Origin: Candidatus Methylomirabilota bacterium
GTDB lineage: Bacteria > Methylomirabilota > Methylomirabilia > Rokubacteriales > CSP1-6
NCBI GenBank assembly: GCA_035764725.1
Contig: DASTYT010000101.1
Coordinates: forward strand, 20,515-84,514
Direction: 5' to 3'
DNA: 64,000 nucleotides
The notes beneath the pieces were generated by a model. The model ran no database searches. It was given only the letters and a program-made list of their open reading frames with translations, and was not told the origin of the DNA. Shown here in pieces: positions 39,505 to 47,960 of this stretch (position 1 is the first letter of the stretch; each line of letters opens with the position of its first letter). A program made the translations under genes and the position numbers.

Positions 39505-40509
39505 CTACAGCAGGAAGCCGCCCGGGAACGGATCCCGGGGGTCGAGGAGCAGCGTGGCCCGTCCCATCGCCCACGCCCGCCCGGTAATCTCGGGAACAAT
39601 GGCAGGTTTGCCGCCCACGGTGGTGAGGGCGGCGATGCGGCCCGTGAAGAGCGTGCCGATGATGGACTCGTGCCCGAAGGGCTCCCCCACACCGAGCGCG
39701 CCGCGAGCATGGAGATTCGCCAGGCGCGCGCTGGTGCCGGTGCCGCAGGGCGAGCGATCGAGGCCCGCAGGCGCGACGACCACCGCGTTGCGCAGCCGAG
39801 CCTCCGGACGGCGGCCGGGCTCGAAGAACTGGATGTAGAGCAGGCCGCGAGCGTCCGGCATCTCCGGGTGCACCAGCGGCACCTCGGCTTCGATGCGCGC
39901 GCGGATCCGCTCGCCGACCTCGATGAGCCGAGGCCCCGCCGCGGGCTCGAGCGTGAGCCCCAGCGTCCCGGCGGGCACCATCGCGTAGAAGTGCCCCCCG
40001 TACGCCAGGTCGAAGGGGACCCGACCGAGCCCGGGGACGTTCACCTCGGCGTCCAGCAGCACCGAGAAGGCGGGAACGTTCTGGAAGGAGACGGACAGCG
40101 TCTCCCCGGCTTCCCGTCGGACCCATGCGGTCACGAGGCCGGCCGGCGTCTCCAGCGTGACCGCCGTCTCCGACCCGGCGACGGGGACGCGGCCCGTCTC
40201 TGCCAGCATGGTCGCGATCGCGATGGTCCCGTGCCCGCACATGTGCACGGGCCCCAGCGGCTCGATGAAGAGCACTCCGACGTGCGCGGAGGGGTCAACC
40301 GGCTCGGTGAGGATGGCCGCGCACATCGCGGCGTGGCCCCGCGGCTCGTACAGGATGAAGCCCATGAGGTCCCGGCCGTGCTCGGCGAGCCACTCGCTGC
40401 GCGCCATCAGGGTGGCACCCGGCACGGGCGGCGCGCCGCCCACCACGATACGCATGGGCTCGCCCTCGGTGTGATAGTCGAGCACGGTCAGCTCGCGGCG
40501 CGCGGTCAT
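39505..40509 (-). CDS. Proline racemase / 4-hydroxyproline 2-epimerase family protein
   Basis: A 334-residue cofactor-independent epimerase. Both catalytic Cys residues are present: one in GPVHMCGHGT (near residue 91) and one in SPCGTGTSA. That pair defines racemases and epimerases; trans-3-hydroxyproline dehydratases have Ser or Thr at the first position. It starts TVLDYHTEGEPMRIV, typical of the family. Likely substrate is hydroxyproline (or proline) in amino-acid catabolism, but no other hydroxyproline gene is nearby. The ATG at 40509 is used; the open frame continues upstream without homology. It is 103 bases from ppx. Confidence 0.87.
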   Translation of the reverse strand: MTARRELTVLDYHTEGEPMRIVVGGAPPVPGATLMARSEWLAEHGRDLMGFILYEPRGHAAMCAAILTEPVDPSAHVGVLFIEPLGPVHMCGHGTIAIATMLAETGRVPVAGSETAVTLETPAGLVTAWVRREAGETLSVSFQNVPAFSVLLDAEVNVPGLGRVPFDLAYGGHFYAMVPAGTLGLTLEPAAGPRLIEVGERIRARIEAEVPLVHPEMPDARGLLYIQFFEPGRRPEARLRNAVVVAPAGLDRSPCGTGTSARLANLHARGALGVGEPFGHESIIGTLFTGRIAALTTVGGKPAIVPEITGRAWAMGRATLLLDPRDPFPGGFLL

Positions 40510-40612
40510 CGCGCGGGGTTCCGCTTGAGGGACGGCGCGCAGGCCAGCCCCCGGCGGGACATGGCGTGCCCGATGGCGGGCCGCGCGGACAGAGCGAGCA
40601 GAACGGTGCGCA

Positions 40613-41545
40613 TCATGGCGGGGAATCGTGCGGCAGTATCTCACACAGGATTCCCTCGCGGAGGCCGTGATCGCTCACCGTGAGCACGTCGAACCCGATC
40701 CGCGCCATCGCGCCCAGGCAGATCGCGATGCCGGGCACGATGACGTCCGCGCGGCCCGGCTCGAGGCAGGGCAGCCCGCCGCGCGCCGCGTTGGTCAGGG
40801 CGGCGAGCCGCGCCAGGATCGCCTCGATGGCCGCGCGCGTGAGCCGGTGCCCCTGCACGCGCTCGACGTCGTACTCGACCAGGCCGAGGTCCAGCGCGGC
40901 CAGCGTGGAGACGGTGCCGGCCGTGCCCACGAGGTGCGCCGCCCCCGCGGCGACGATGGCCTCGGGCACCTCCGCGCGGAGCCGTGCGCCGATCTGCCCG
41001 CGGAGGCGAGTCAGCGCCGCGGCGTCCCAGCGACCGTCGCCGGGATGCCCTTCCGCCTGCGACACCACTCCGAGCCGGAGGCTCACCGCGGCCGCGAGGG
41101 ACCCGTCCCGCGCCAGGGCGAGCTCGGTGCTCCCCCCGCCAATGTCCAGCATGACGAAGCTGCCGCGGAGACCGGGCAGTCCACGCGTCACGCCGAGGAG
41201 CGTGAGCCGTGCCTCGTCCTCGCCGGACAGGACCTCCACCACCCGGCCCGTCGCCGCCTCCAGCTCCGCGACGAAGGCCGCCCGATTGGTGGCCTCGCGC
41301 ACCGCGCTCGTGGCGGCGATACGCACGCGCGCGGCGCCGAGCGCCTCGGCCCGGCGGACGAACGCGGCGACGGTCTCGCGCGTCCGGGCCATGGGGGCCG
41401 CGCCGAGTGGGCCTCGGGCCGCCTGGCCCTCGCCGAGCCGGGTCACGTGCTGGGCCCGCTCCACCGGCCGCCAGCCGCCGGGCGCGGCTTCGGCGACGAG
41501 CAGGCGCACCATGTTGGTGCCGAGATCGATCGTGGCCAGGCGCAT
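40613..41545 (-). CDS. ppx: Ppx/GppA family phosphatase
   Basis: A 310-residue member of the exopolyphosphatase/guanosine pentaphosphatase family, ASKHA fold. The phosphate loops are TIDLGTNMVRLLV near the start and LDIGGGSTELAL in the middle, with GTAGTVSTLAALDLGL marking the second domain. It is the short form (only the phosphatase domains, no C-terminal HD domain). It should degrade polyphosphate or pppGpp. It lies 23 bases downstream of the histidine kinase gene and may be co-transcribed with it. The assignment between Ppx and GppA is open. Confidence 0.88.
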   Translation of the reverse strand: MRLATIDLGTNMVRLLVAEAAPGGWRPVERAQHVTRLGEGQAARGPLGAAPMARTRETVAAFVRRAEALGAARVRIAATSAVREATNRAAFVAELEAATGRVVEVLSGEDEARLTLLGVTRGLPGLRGSFVMLDIGGGSTELALARDGSLAAAVSLRLGVVSQAEGHPGDGRWDAAALTRLRGQIGARLRAEVPEAIVAAGAAHLVGTAGTVSTLAALDLGLVEYDVERVQGHRLTRAAIEAILARLAALTNAARGGLPCLEPGRADVIVPGIAICLGAMARIGFDVLTVSDHGLREGILCEILPHDSPP

Positions 41546-41568
41546 CGCGGCGCGGGCCGCCGCCGCGC

Positions 41569-43947
41569 TCAGACGGGGCGGCGGAGGCGAAGCGCGTCGT
41601 CGAGGATCGCGAGCACTCGCTCGAGACGGAAGGGCTTGACGAGGGTCAGATCGACGCCGCTCTGCGCGAGCAAGGCCGGATCGAGCAGATGCCCCCAACC
41701 CGTGATCAGCACCACCGGGATGCCCGGGCGCATCCGCTTCACCGCGCGCGCCACGTCGAGGCCGGAGCGCTCGGGCAGCGAGAGGTCGGTGAGGACGATG
41801 TCGAACTCGCCCCCCTGGAAGCGCGCCAGCCCCGTGAGCCCGTCGGCGGCGGCCTCCACGCGATGCCCCGCGCGGGTGAGCGCGTCCACCAGCGTCTCGC
41901 GGATCTGCTGCTCGTCCTCGAGCACGAGCACGCGCGCCGGGCCTCCCGCGCGCGCGGCGGAGGCGGCCGGCCGTGCGGCCGGCGCCTCGCGTGCCGGCGG
42001 CGCCGCGGCGGCCGCCGCCGGGGCGGGGCTCTGGGCCGCGGCGGGCCGAGCGGCGCCGACGCCGGGAAGCCAGACCCGCACGCAGGTCCCGCGCTCCACC
42101 TCGCTCTCGACCTCGATGCGCCCGCGGTGCCGGCCCACGATGCCGTGCACGACCGAGAGGCCGAGACCGGTGCGTAGCGGGGAGCGCGTGGAAAAGAAGG
42201 GCTCGAAGATCCGGCCACGCACGTCGTCGGACATCCCCTCGCCGGTGTCGGTGAGCACCAGCTCGACGCCGTTGTCCTTGGGATGCGTGCTGAGGCTCAA
42301 GTGACCACCGCGCGGCATCGCGTCGATCGCGTTGAGCACCAGGTTGGTGACGGCCTCGCGCAGCTCGGCCGCGTTGCCGCGCACCGCCGGCCCATCCTGC
42401 AGGTCGAGCGACACCTCGATACGGATTCCGCGCGCCTCCGCCTCGTCCTTCCAGAGCCCGCGGGTCAGGGTCACCGCGTCGTGGACGAGGCTGTTGATGT
42501 CGATCAGCCCGTTGCTGTCATCCGGGCGCGTCGCCGCGAAGCCCTGGAGGCGACGCACGATGTCGGCGGCCCGCCACGCCGCCTCCTCGACGTGTCCCAG
42601 CCCCTCGCGCACCGTCTCGTCGGTCGAGCGCGCCAGCATGAGCTGCGTCTTGCCGAGGATGATGGCGAGGATGTTGTTGAACTCGTGCGCGATGCCACCG
42701 GCCATGCCGCCCAGCGCGCGGGCCTTCTCGGACTGGACGAGCCGGTCCTGCGCCGTCTTGACCGCGTCGAGCGCGCCCCGCACGTCGCCGTAGAGTCGCG
42801 CATTCTCCACCGCGAGGGCGGCCAGCGTGGCCAGCACCTGCGCCGCCTCGACCTCGTCGGGCGCGAAGTCGCGCGGACGGGGATCCGCGAGGTAGAGCAC
42901 GCCCACGGTGCGGTCGTGGACGGCCAGAGGCACGAGCAGCGCCGCGCGCAACCCCAGCGCTCCGAGGAACGCCTCGGCCTCGCCGGCTCGCGCGTGAAGG
43001 TCGCGAACGGCGAGCGGTCGCGCCGCCGCGTACACGTCCCGGGCCAGCCCGTGCTCGCGATGTGCCGACCACTGCGTGGCGCTGTCCTGCGGCAGGCCGG
43101 AGGCCGCGGCGAGCCGCAACCGTCCGTCGACTCCCGACAGTCCGATCGCGGCCACGCGAACGTCGAGGAGGCGGCCGCCCACCTCGCACGCGCGCGCGAG
43201 GACCTCGGTGAGGTCGCGGTCGACCACGGCCTGGCCCGAAAAAGCCCCGAGCTCGCGCAGGCGCGCGAGGTGATCGGCCGCCCGGTCGACGAGCCGCTGA
43301 TGCGTCAGCGCGGTGGCCACGCGATCGGCGATCACCAGGAGCAGGATGGTGTCCTCGGTGGTGAAGGGCACCCCCCGCCCCCGCCGGCCCGCGAACAGCA
43401 CGCCGACGACCTGAGAGTCGGCCCGCACCGGCACCACGAGGGCATCGCGAACGGGGAAGCGCGCGACGAAGGGATCGCGCGGGGCCGACTCTGCGGTGCG
43501 GCGGTAGGCGAGCGCCCGGCCTTCGACGAAGGCGCGGCCGATCACGCCTTCGCCGGGCGGAACGCTCAGCCCCCCGAGGTCGTCGCGCCGGAAGCCGCGC
43601 GCCGCGGTCGGCACGAGCGCGGCACGCTCCGGATCGAGCACGAAGAGCATGGCGCGGTCGGCGTCGAGAAGCCGCGCCGCGCGGTCCATCACGAGACCGA
43701 ACACCTCGGCGGGTGACAGCCCCGAGGTGGGCACGGTGAGGATCTCCTGGGTGGCGGCCAGGGCCTGGGGGTCGACTCCCAGGACCACCTCGCCCGACGG
43801 ATCGGGCTCGCCCGTCGCCGACGCCTCCCCGATCTCCAGGCGCCGGATGCGATCGCGCAGGCCCTCGAGCGCCCGGCCGATCTCGCTGATGGACTCGGGA
43901 GCGGTATGGGGCGGGCGGCCGCCCGCGGTCGTCGGGTCCTCGGTCAT
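41569..43947 (-). CDS. Hybrid sensor histidine kinase (GAF-GAF-HisKA-HATPase-receiver)
   Basis: A 792-residue soluble kinase with no membrane helix. Two GAF sensor domains (about residues 65-220 and 245-395) lead into a dimerisation domain with the phospho-accepting His in GGIAHEFNNIL (about 419). The ATPase domain follows (N box LVLNAIDAM; DTGEGMSDD; GLGLSVVHGIVG). After an Ala/Pro-rich linker of about 45 residues comes a receiver domain (about 692-792) with its Asp in VLTDLSLPE (about 719). No output domain is attached, so signal must go to another protein. The cue is cytosolic but unknown. Start taken at the ATG at 43947. Confidence 0.9.
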   Translation of the reverse strand: MTEDPTTAGGRPPHTAPESISEIGRALEGLRDRIRRLEIGEASATGEPDPSGEVVLGVDPQALAATQEILTVPTSGLSPAEVFGLVMDRAARLLDADRAMLFVLDPERAALVPTAARGFRRDDLGGLSVPPGEGVIGRAFVEGRALAYRRTAESAPRDPFVARFPVRDALVVPVRADSQVVGVLFAGRRGRGVPFTTEDTILLLVIADRVATALTHQRLVDRAADHLARLRELGAFSGQAVVDRDLTEVLARACEVGGRLLDVRVAAIGLSGVDGRLRLAAASGLPQDSATQWSAHREHGLARDVYAAARPLAVRDLHARAGEAEAFLGALGLRAALLVPLAVHDRTVGVLYLADPRPRDFAPDEVEAAQVLATLAALAVENARLYGDVRGALDAVKTAQDRLVQSEKARALGGMAGGIAHEFNNILAIILGKTQLMLARSTDETVREGLGHVEEAAWRAADIVRRLQGFAATRPDDSNGLIDINSLVHDAVTLTRGLWKDEAEARGIRIEVSLDLQDGPAVRGNAAELREAVTNLVLNAIDAMPRGGHLSLSTHPKDNGVELVLTDTGEGMSDDVRGRIFEPFFSTRSPLRTGLGLSVVHGIVGRHRGRIEVESEVERGTCVRVWLPGVGAARPAAAQSPAPAAAAAAPPAREAPAARPAASAARAGGPARVLVLEDEQQIRETLVDALTRAGHRVEAAADGLTGLARFQGGEFDIVLTDLSLPERSGLDVARAVKRMRPGIPVVLITGWGHLLDPALLAQSGVDLTLVKPFRLERVLAILDDALRLRRPV

Positions 43948-44207
43948 CGCGGTGCCCGGCGGCGCGGCGCGCTCGTCAGCGTTGACATGGGAGACAACAG
44001 AAGATAGCACCACGCATGCCAACCACCCTTCGCACCAAATTTTCTCCTAACCTATTGATTCCACTTGCGTGAACGCCTCTGTGTAAAGCTCTGAGGGCCT
44101 CGCAAGTCGTGCGCGGTGGCGATTCCGTAAGATTCTCCGACTCTTGGCACCAGGGACGTGATGCGACGGTGGAGCCGCCCTCCGCCCGGGGCGGGGTGGC
44201 ACCTGCC

Positions 44208-44615
44208 TTACTTGCTCTTCAGCGAGCGGATGTAGTGGACGACCGACCAGCGATCGGTCTCGGGAAGATGCTTCCAGGACGGCATCGGGCCCCGGCCATT
44301 GGAGATCTTCCAGAACAGCTCGCCGTCGCTCTCGTCCTGCACCCGCTTCGAGGTCCAGTCTGCGGGCTTCGGATTCAGCGCGGCCGAGCCTGGCCCATTG
44401 CCCTTGCCGGACTCGCCGTGGCAGAGGACGCAGTTCACCTGCGCGACCTTCTTGCCCGCGTCGACGGCCTTGGCGCCGCCGGCCACGGGATTCTTCTTCG
44501 TCTTCTCGGCCACCGGCGCTTCCCATGCACCCTGCGCCCACGCCCCGCTCGCCCCACCGAGCAAACCGGCGAGGATCGCCGCGCTGAGCACTCGGCGCCC
44601 GCACGCTCTCGACAT
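44208..44615 (-). CDS. Small periplasmic class I cytochrome c
   Basis: A 135-residue exported c-type cytochrome. A signal peptide (SAAILAGLLGGASGAWA) precedes one haem site NCVLCHGESGKG (C62, C65, H66); Met111 in GPMPSW is the likely sixth ligand. It should carry electrons in the periplasm. AGGAGG lies 6 bases before the ATG at 44615, which excludes the longer upstream frame. A promoter TTGACC-N18-TTAAAT is upstream. It is divergent from a ferredoxin-NADP reductase-like gene; the partner oxidase or reductase is not in the window. Confidence 0.9.
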   Translation of the reverse strand: MSRACGRRVLSAAILAGLLGGASGAWAQGAWEAPVAEKTKKNPVAGGAKAVDAGKKVAQVNCVLCHGESGKGNGPGSAALNPKPADWTSKRVQDESDGELFWKISNGRGPMPSWKHLPETDRWSVVHYIRSLKSK

Positions 44616-44661
44616 CGCACTCCTCCTGTTCCACGTCGTGATGAGGTTCACAACCTGCGAC

Positions 44662-44691
44662 ATTTAACACCGGCGCCGTGGAAACGGTCAA
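44662..44691 (-). promoter_or_regulatory. Candidate promoter for the cytochrome c gene
   Basis: TTGACC (44691-44686) and TTAAAT (44667-44662) are 18 bases apart on the minus strand, about 47 bases before the start codon. Confidence 0.45.
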
Positions 44692-44740
44692 GCCACCGGC
44701 GTGATATGGTGGCAACTCGCGTCGACTTCCGGGAGGTTCC

Positions 44741-46063
44741 ATGGCTCACGAATCCGTCTACGTGGTCGCGGTGGTAGGGGCAGGCCCCGCGGGGCTCTTC
44801 GCGGCGCGCGCCCTCGCCGCGAACGGCTGTCGCGTCCTGCTCTTGAATCGCGACATCAAGCCGGGCGGCCTCGCCGAGTACGGGATCTTCCTCGACAAGT
44901 ACAAGATGAAGGGTGGCCTGCGCCGCCAGTTCCAGAAGATTCTGACCGATCCGCGTGTGACCTACTTCGGCAACGTCACCTTGGGCCAGTCCGCCGACCT
45001 CGCGGTGGACGATCTCCGGGCCGCGGGGTTCGACGCGCTCGTGTTCGCCATCGGCGCCCAGGGAACCAAGTACCTCGGCGTGGAGGGCGAGCGCCTCCCG
45101 GGCGTCTACCATGCCAAGGACCTCGTCTATCACTACAATCGCCTGCCCCCGTTCGCGGAGCAGCCTTTCCCCATGGGCCGTCGGGTCGCGATCGTGGGGG
45201 TGGGCAACGTGATGGTGGACATCGCGAACTACTGCGCCCACTACTGCGACTGCGACGCGGTGATCGCGATCGCCCGCCGTGGCCCCTACGAGAAGGCGTA
45301 CGACGATCGGGAGTTCGAGGACATCGAGGACGCGTTCGACCGCGATCTGTACCGCGCGGAGATCGCCCGCATCCGGCCGCGCCTGGAGGCGGCGGGCCAG
45401 GACGCGGACGCGCTGCTCCACGCCCTCGGACAGAAGCCCGAGTCTCTGACGCGCACGCGGGCGCGCCTGTCCTTCCGCTTCCTTGCCTCGCCGCGCCGCG
45501 TGGTCGCGGAGGCCGGCCGGGTGACCGGGCTCGAGGTCGAGGAGACACGGCTCGAGCGCAAGGGCGAGCGCATCAACGCCGTCGGGACCGGCGAGCTCAG
45601 CGTGGTCCCCTGCGACACCGTGGTCTTCGCGGTGGGTGACCGCGTCGATCCCGCCGCGGGCCTCCCCTACAAGGACGGCCTCTACCTGACAACCCCGGGC
45701 GAGGATCCGGCATACCGTGTCTGGGATCCCGCGACCCAGCAGGTGCTGAAGGGGGTCTACGTGGTGGGCTGGGCGCGTCGGGCGAGCGACGGGGTCGTCG
45801 GCCGCGCGCGCCTCGACGCCGAGACCGGCATCAAGCAGGTGGTGGCGGACCTCGCCGCCCTCCCTCCGCGGCCCGCCGCCGAGGCCGATCGCGTCATCGC
45901 GGGCGTGATCGACATGCTGAAGGCGCGCGGCGCGGTGGTGGTCCCCTACGCCGACGTGGTGAAGATCGAAGAGGCGGAGCGCGCTCGCGCGAGCGCGGCC
46001 GGGGTCGAAGAAGACAAGTTCCGCTCGAACCGCGAGATGCTCGAGGCGATCCGGCGCGCCTAG
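44741..46063 (+). CDS. FAD-dependent ferredoxin-NADP reductase-like oxidoreductase
   Basis: A 440-residue flavoprotein of the adrenodoxin reductase/FprA and glutamate synthase small-chain superfamily. The FAD site is VVGAGPAGLFAARALA at the start; a second nucleotide fold, VAIVGVGNVMVDIANY, near residue 150 should bind NAD(P)H. GWARRASDGVVGRA near residue 345 is the family's closing FAD contact, matching the GWIKRGPTGVIG pattern of ferredoxin reductases. It probably passes electrons between NADPH and a ferredoxin. The GGGAGG sequence upstream supports the ATG. Its stop codon and that of the convergent permease gene share the bases CTAG. The ferredoxin partner is not in view. Confidence 0.85.
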   Translation: MAHESVYVVAVVGAGPAGLFAARALAANGCRVLLLNRDIKPGGLAEYGIFLDKYKMKGGLRRQFQKILTDPRVTYFGNVTLGQSADLAVDDLRAAGFDALVFAIGAQGTKYLGVEGERLPGVYHAKDLVYHYNRLPPFAEQPFPMGRRVAIVGVGNVMVDIANYCAHYCDCDAVIAIARRGPYEKAYDDREFEDIEDAFDRDLYRAEIARIRPRLEAAGQDADALLHALGQKPESLTRTRARLSFRFLASPRRVVAEAGRVTGLEVEETRLERKGERINAVGTGELSVVPCDTVVFAVGDRVDPAAGLPYKDGLYLTTPGEDPAYRVWDPATQQVLKGVYVVGWARRASDGVVGRARLDAETGIKQVVADLAALPPRPAAEADRVIAGVIDMLKARGAVVVPYADVVKIEEAERARASAAGVEEDKFRSNREMLEAIRRA

Positions 46064-47676
46064 GCGCGCGGCGCCGGACGAAGCGCCGCCAGCAGCAGGA
46101 GCAATGCGGCGGCGAGGCCGTAGGCGCCCGCGATCCGCAGCGGCGTGCCCGACGGCACCGACCACGGCCAGAAGAGTCCGCCACTCGGCAGCGGCGAGTG
46201 CACGAGGCCGACTAGGGCGGCCAGGCTCGCCACCCCGAGCACCGCGGCGGCCTCGACGAGCCTCCGCTCAATCATCCTCACCACCGCGGCGGCCCACAGC
46301 AGCGCGGTCACGATGAAGCCGTGCCCCAGCACGAGCATGCTGTCCCACGTCGCGCGACCCGGGCCGGTGAGCTGGTCGGCGCTACGCCCCACCCCGCTGA
46401 GCAGGGTGCTGCCTTCGATCAGCATCAGCGCCGCCGTCGCGGGGATGAACGCGATGGCCACCGCGGCGGCGTGGCGCGGGGGTGAGGCGATGAAGGCCTG
46501 GGCGGTGATCTCGAGCCCGATGAAGATCAAGATGGGCGCCACCGCGGCCTCCGGCAGGAGCGCCACGAGGAGCGGGACCACTCCGAGCGCCGCCCCGAGC
46601 CCGATGACGAGGCCGGTGGCGAGCGTGTAGCCGGCGCGCGCGCCCATGGTCTTGTAGGCGGGATGGCCGATGTACGGCGTGTTCTGCACGACGCCGCCGC
46701 ACACGCCCGCCGCCATCGTGCCCAGCGCCTCGGTGAGGAGCATGTCGCGCGTGCGAAAGGGGTCGCCGGCCGCCACCGCGGACTCGGTGTTGTCGATGCC
46801 GCCGATCACGGTGGCCAGCGCGAAGGGCACCGTGAGGGCCAGGTACGGCCCGATCAGATCGAGCGTCTCCACCCACGCCAGCGTGGGCCAAGGCGGCGTG
46901 AGGCGGAAGCCGGTGATGGCCAGCGCCGTCTCGGTGGGCGCGGCGCCTCCGAGGAGGGCGCGGCCCCAGTACACCGCCGTCCCCGCGAGCACCGCGGCGA
47001 ACGCGCCCGGGAGCCCGCCGGGCAGCCGCACGCGGCCGATCAGCGTGACGAGCACCAGCGTCAGCGAGACGAGGCCGACGAGGGGATCCCCGAACACCTT
47101 GAGGGCGGGCAAGAACGCGATGAGCAGCGTGGCCACGCCGGCAATGGAGCCGAGCAGGGCCGCGCGCGGCACCACCCGCCGGGCCCAGTCGCCCGCAAAA
47201 GCCAGCACGAGCTTGAGCGTTCCCATCGCGATCGTCACGCCCATGCCGATCTTCCACGCGAGGACGGCGTCCCCGGTGAGGATCTTGGCGGGGCCGAGCA
47301 CGCCGAACACCATGCCGAAGAGCGTCGGCGTGTCGATGCCGAACGGCATCGCCGTGATGTCGTCGCGGCCCTCGCGCCGCATGAGCGAGATCGCGAGCCA
47401 CGTGTAGACGAGGTTGCCGATGAGGACGCCGGCCGCCGTGCCCGGCACCATCACGTAGAGCACCAGGTCGGAAGGGAACCCGAAGACGCCGATGAGCAGG
47501 CTCGACAGGATGACCAGCTGGGTCATGTTGTCGAGGGCGAGACCGAAAAAGGCGCTCCAGTCGCCGGCGGCGTACCAGCGGGGGAAGCGGCCGCCTACGC
47601 GGATTTGCCGGCTCCCCGCTCCTGCTCGACGAGACGCCGGGCCAGCTCGCGCACCCGCTCCGCCAGCTCCGCGCAC
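46060..47676 (-). CDS. NCS2-like (xanthine/uracil-type) permease
   Basis: A polytopic protein of 538 residues with about 12-14 helices resembling the nucleobase-ascorbate/NCS2 fold: GDWSAFFGLALDNMTQL, DDITAMPFGIDTPTLF, GGIDNTESAVAAGD and NTPYIGHPAYKTMGARAGY. The Glu in IDNTESA matches the substrate-site motif of this superfamily. Substrate unknown; sulfate or purines are possible. No ATG or TTG lies before the conserved first helix, so the start must be the GTG at 47676, 82 bases inside the upstream gene in another frame, or an unusual codon. That makes its translation likely dependent on the upstream gene. Confidence 0.75.
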   Translation of the reverse strand: MRGAGGAGARAGPASRRAGAGSRQIRVGGRFPRWYAAGDWSAFFGLALDNMTQLVILSSLLIGVFGFPSDLVLYVMVPGTAAGVLIGNLVYTWLAISLMRREGRDDITAMPFGIDTPTLFGMVFGVLGPAKILTGDAVLAWKIGMGVTIAMGTLKLVLAFAGDWARRVVPRAALLGSIAGVATLLIAFLPALKVFGDPLVGLVSLTLVLVTLIGRVRLPGGLPGAFAAVLAGTAVYWGRALLGGAAPTETALAITGFRLTPPWPTLAWVETLDLIGPYLALTVPFALATVIGGIDNTESAVAAGDPFRTRDMLLTEALGTMAAGVCGGVVQNTPYIGHPAYKTMGARAGYTLATGLVIGLGAALGVVPLLVALLPEAAVAPILIFIGLEITAQAFIASPPRHAAAVAIAFIPATAALMLIEGSTLLSGVGRSADQLTGPGRATWDSMLVLGHGFIVTALLWAAAVVRMIERRLVEAAAVLGVASLAALVGLVHSPLPSGGLFWPWSVPSGTPLRIAGAYGLAAALLLLLAALRPAPRA

Positions 47677-47915
47677 CAGGCCATGCTGCCCCGGCGCTGC
47701 GCAACGTCCGGGTAGGCGAACTCGAGCGGCGCGGCACCCGGCGCGGGCAGGCGCCGCTCACCGAGGCGCAGGCTCAAGCCGTAGCTCTGACCCTCGTGCG
47801 CGCCCCCCGTGTCGAGCGCCGCCTCGACCCGCGGGCTCTCACGCTTGGCGTGGGAGGTGGCGAAGTTCTCCAGCCAGCGCCCCACTTCCTCGTAGTCACC
47901 GCCGGAGAATGCCAT
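47595..47915 (-). CDS. Hypothetical protein, 106 residues
   Basis: A soluble 106-residue protein with no motif I recognise. It is helical at both ends (EEVGRWLENFATSHAKR; AELAERVRELARRLVEQ) with a beta-like middle (YGLSLRLGERRLP, LEFAYPDV). GAGGAGG is placed well before the ATG at 47915. It lies between nrdJ and the permease gene and its end overlaps the permease start in another frame. Composition and codon use match its neighbours, so it is likely real. Confidence 0.6.
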   Translation of the reverse strand: MAFSGGDYEEVGRWLENFATSHAKRESPRVEAALDTGGAHEGQSYGLSLRLGERRLPAPGAAPLEFAYPDVAQRRGSMAWCAELAERVRELARRLVEQERGAGKSA

Positions 47916-47929
47916 CGAGCCTCCTCGTA

Positions 47930-47958
47930 TCCGCTCGCCTCGCCTCCGGCTGCGGCTC
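47930..47958 (-). repeat. 29-base intergenic repeat, copy 3
   Basis: One base differs from copies 1 and 2 (C for T in the central GCCTTCGGC, giving GCCTCCGGC). It starts 2 bases after the nrdJ stop codon on the minus strand and ends just before the ribosome-binding site of the next gene, in the same orientation relative to transcription as the others. Confidence 0.85.
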
Positions 47959-47960
47959 GC

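Noticed and set aside
44145-44215. Sigma-54 promoters (two TGGCAC-like sites)
   Set aside because: Neither has the GC doublet at the required distance, and both lie on the plus strand facing into the end of the cytochrome gene.
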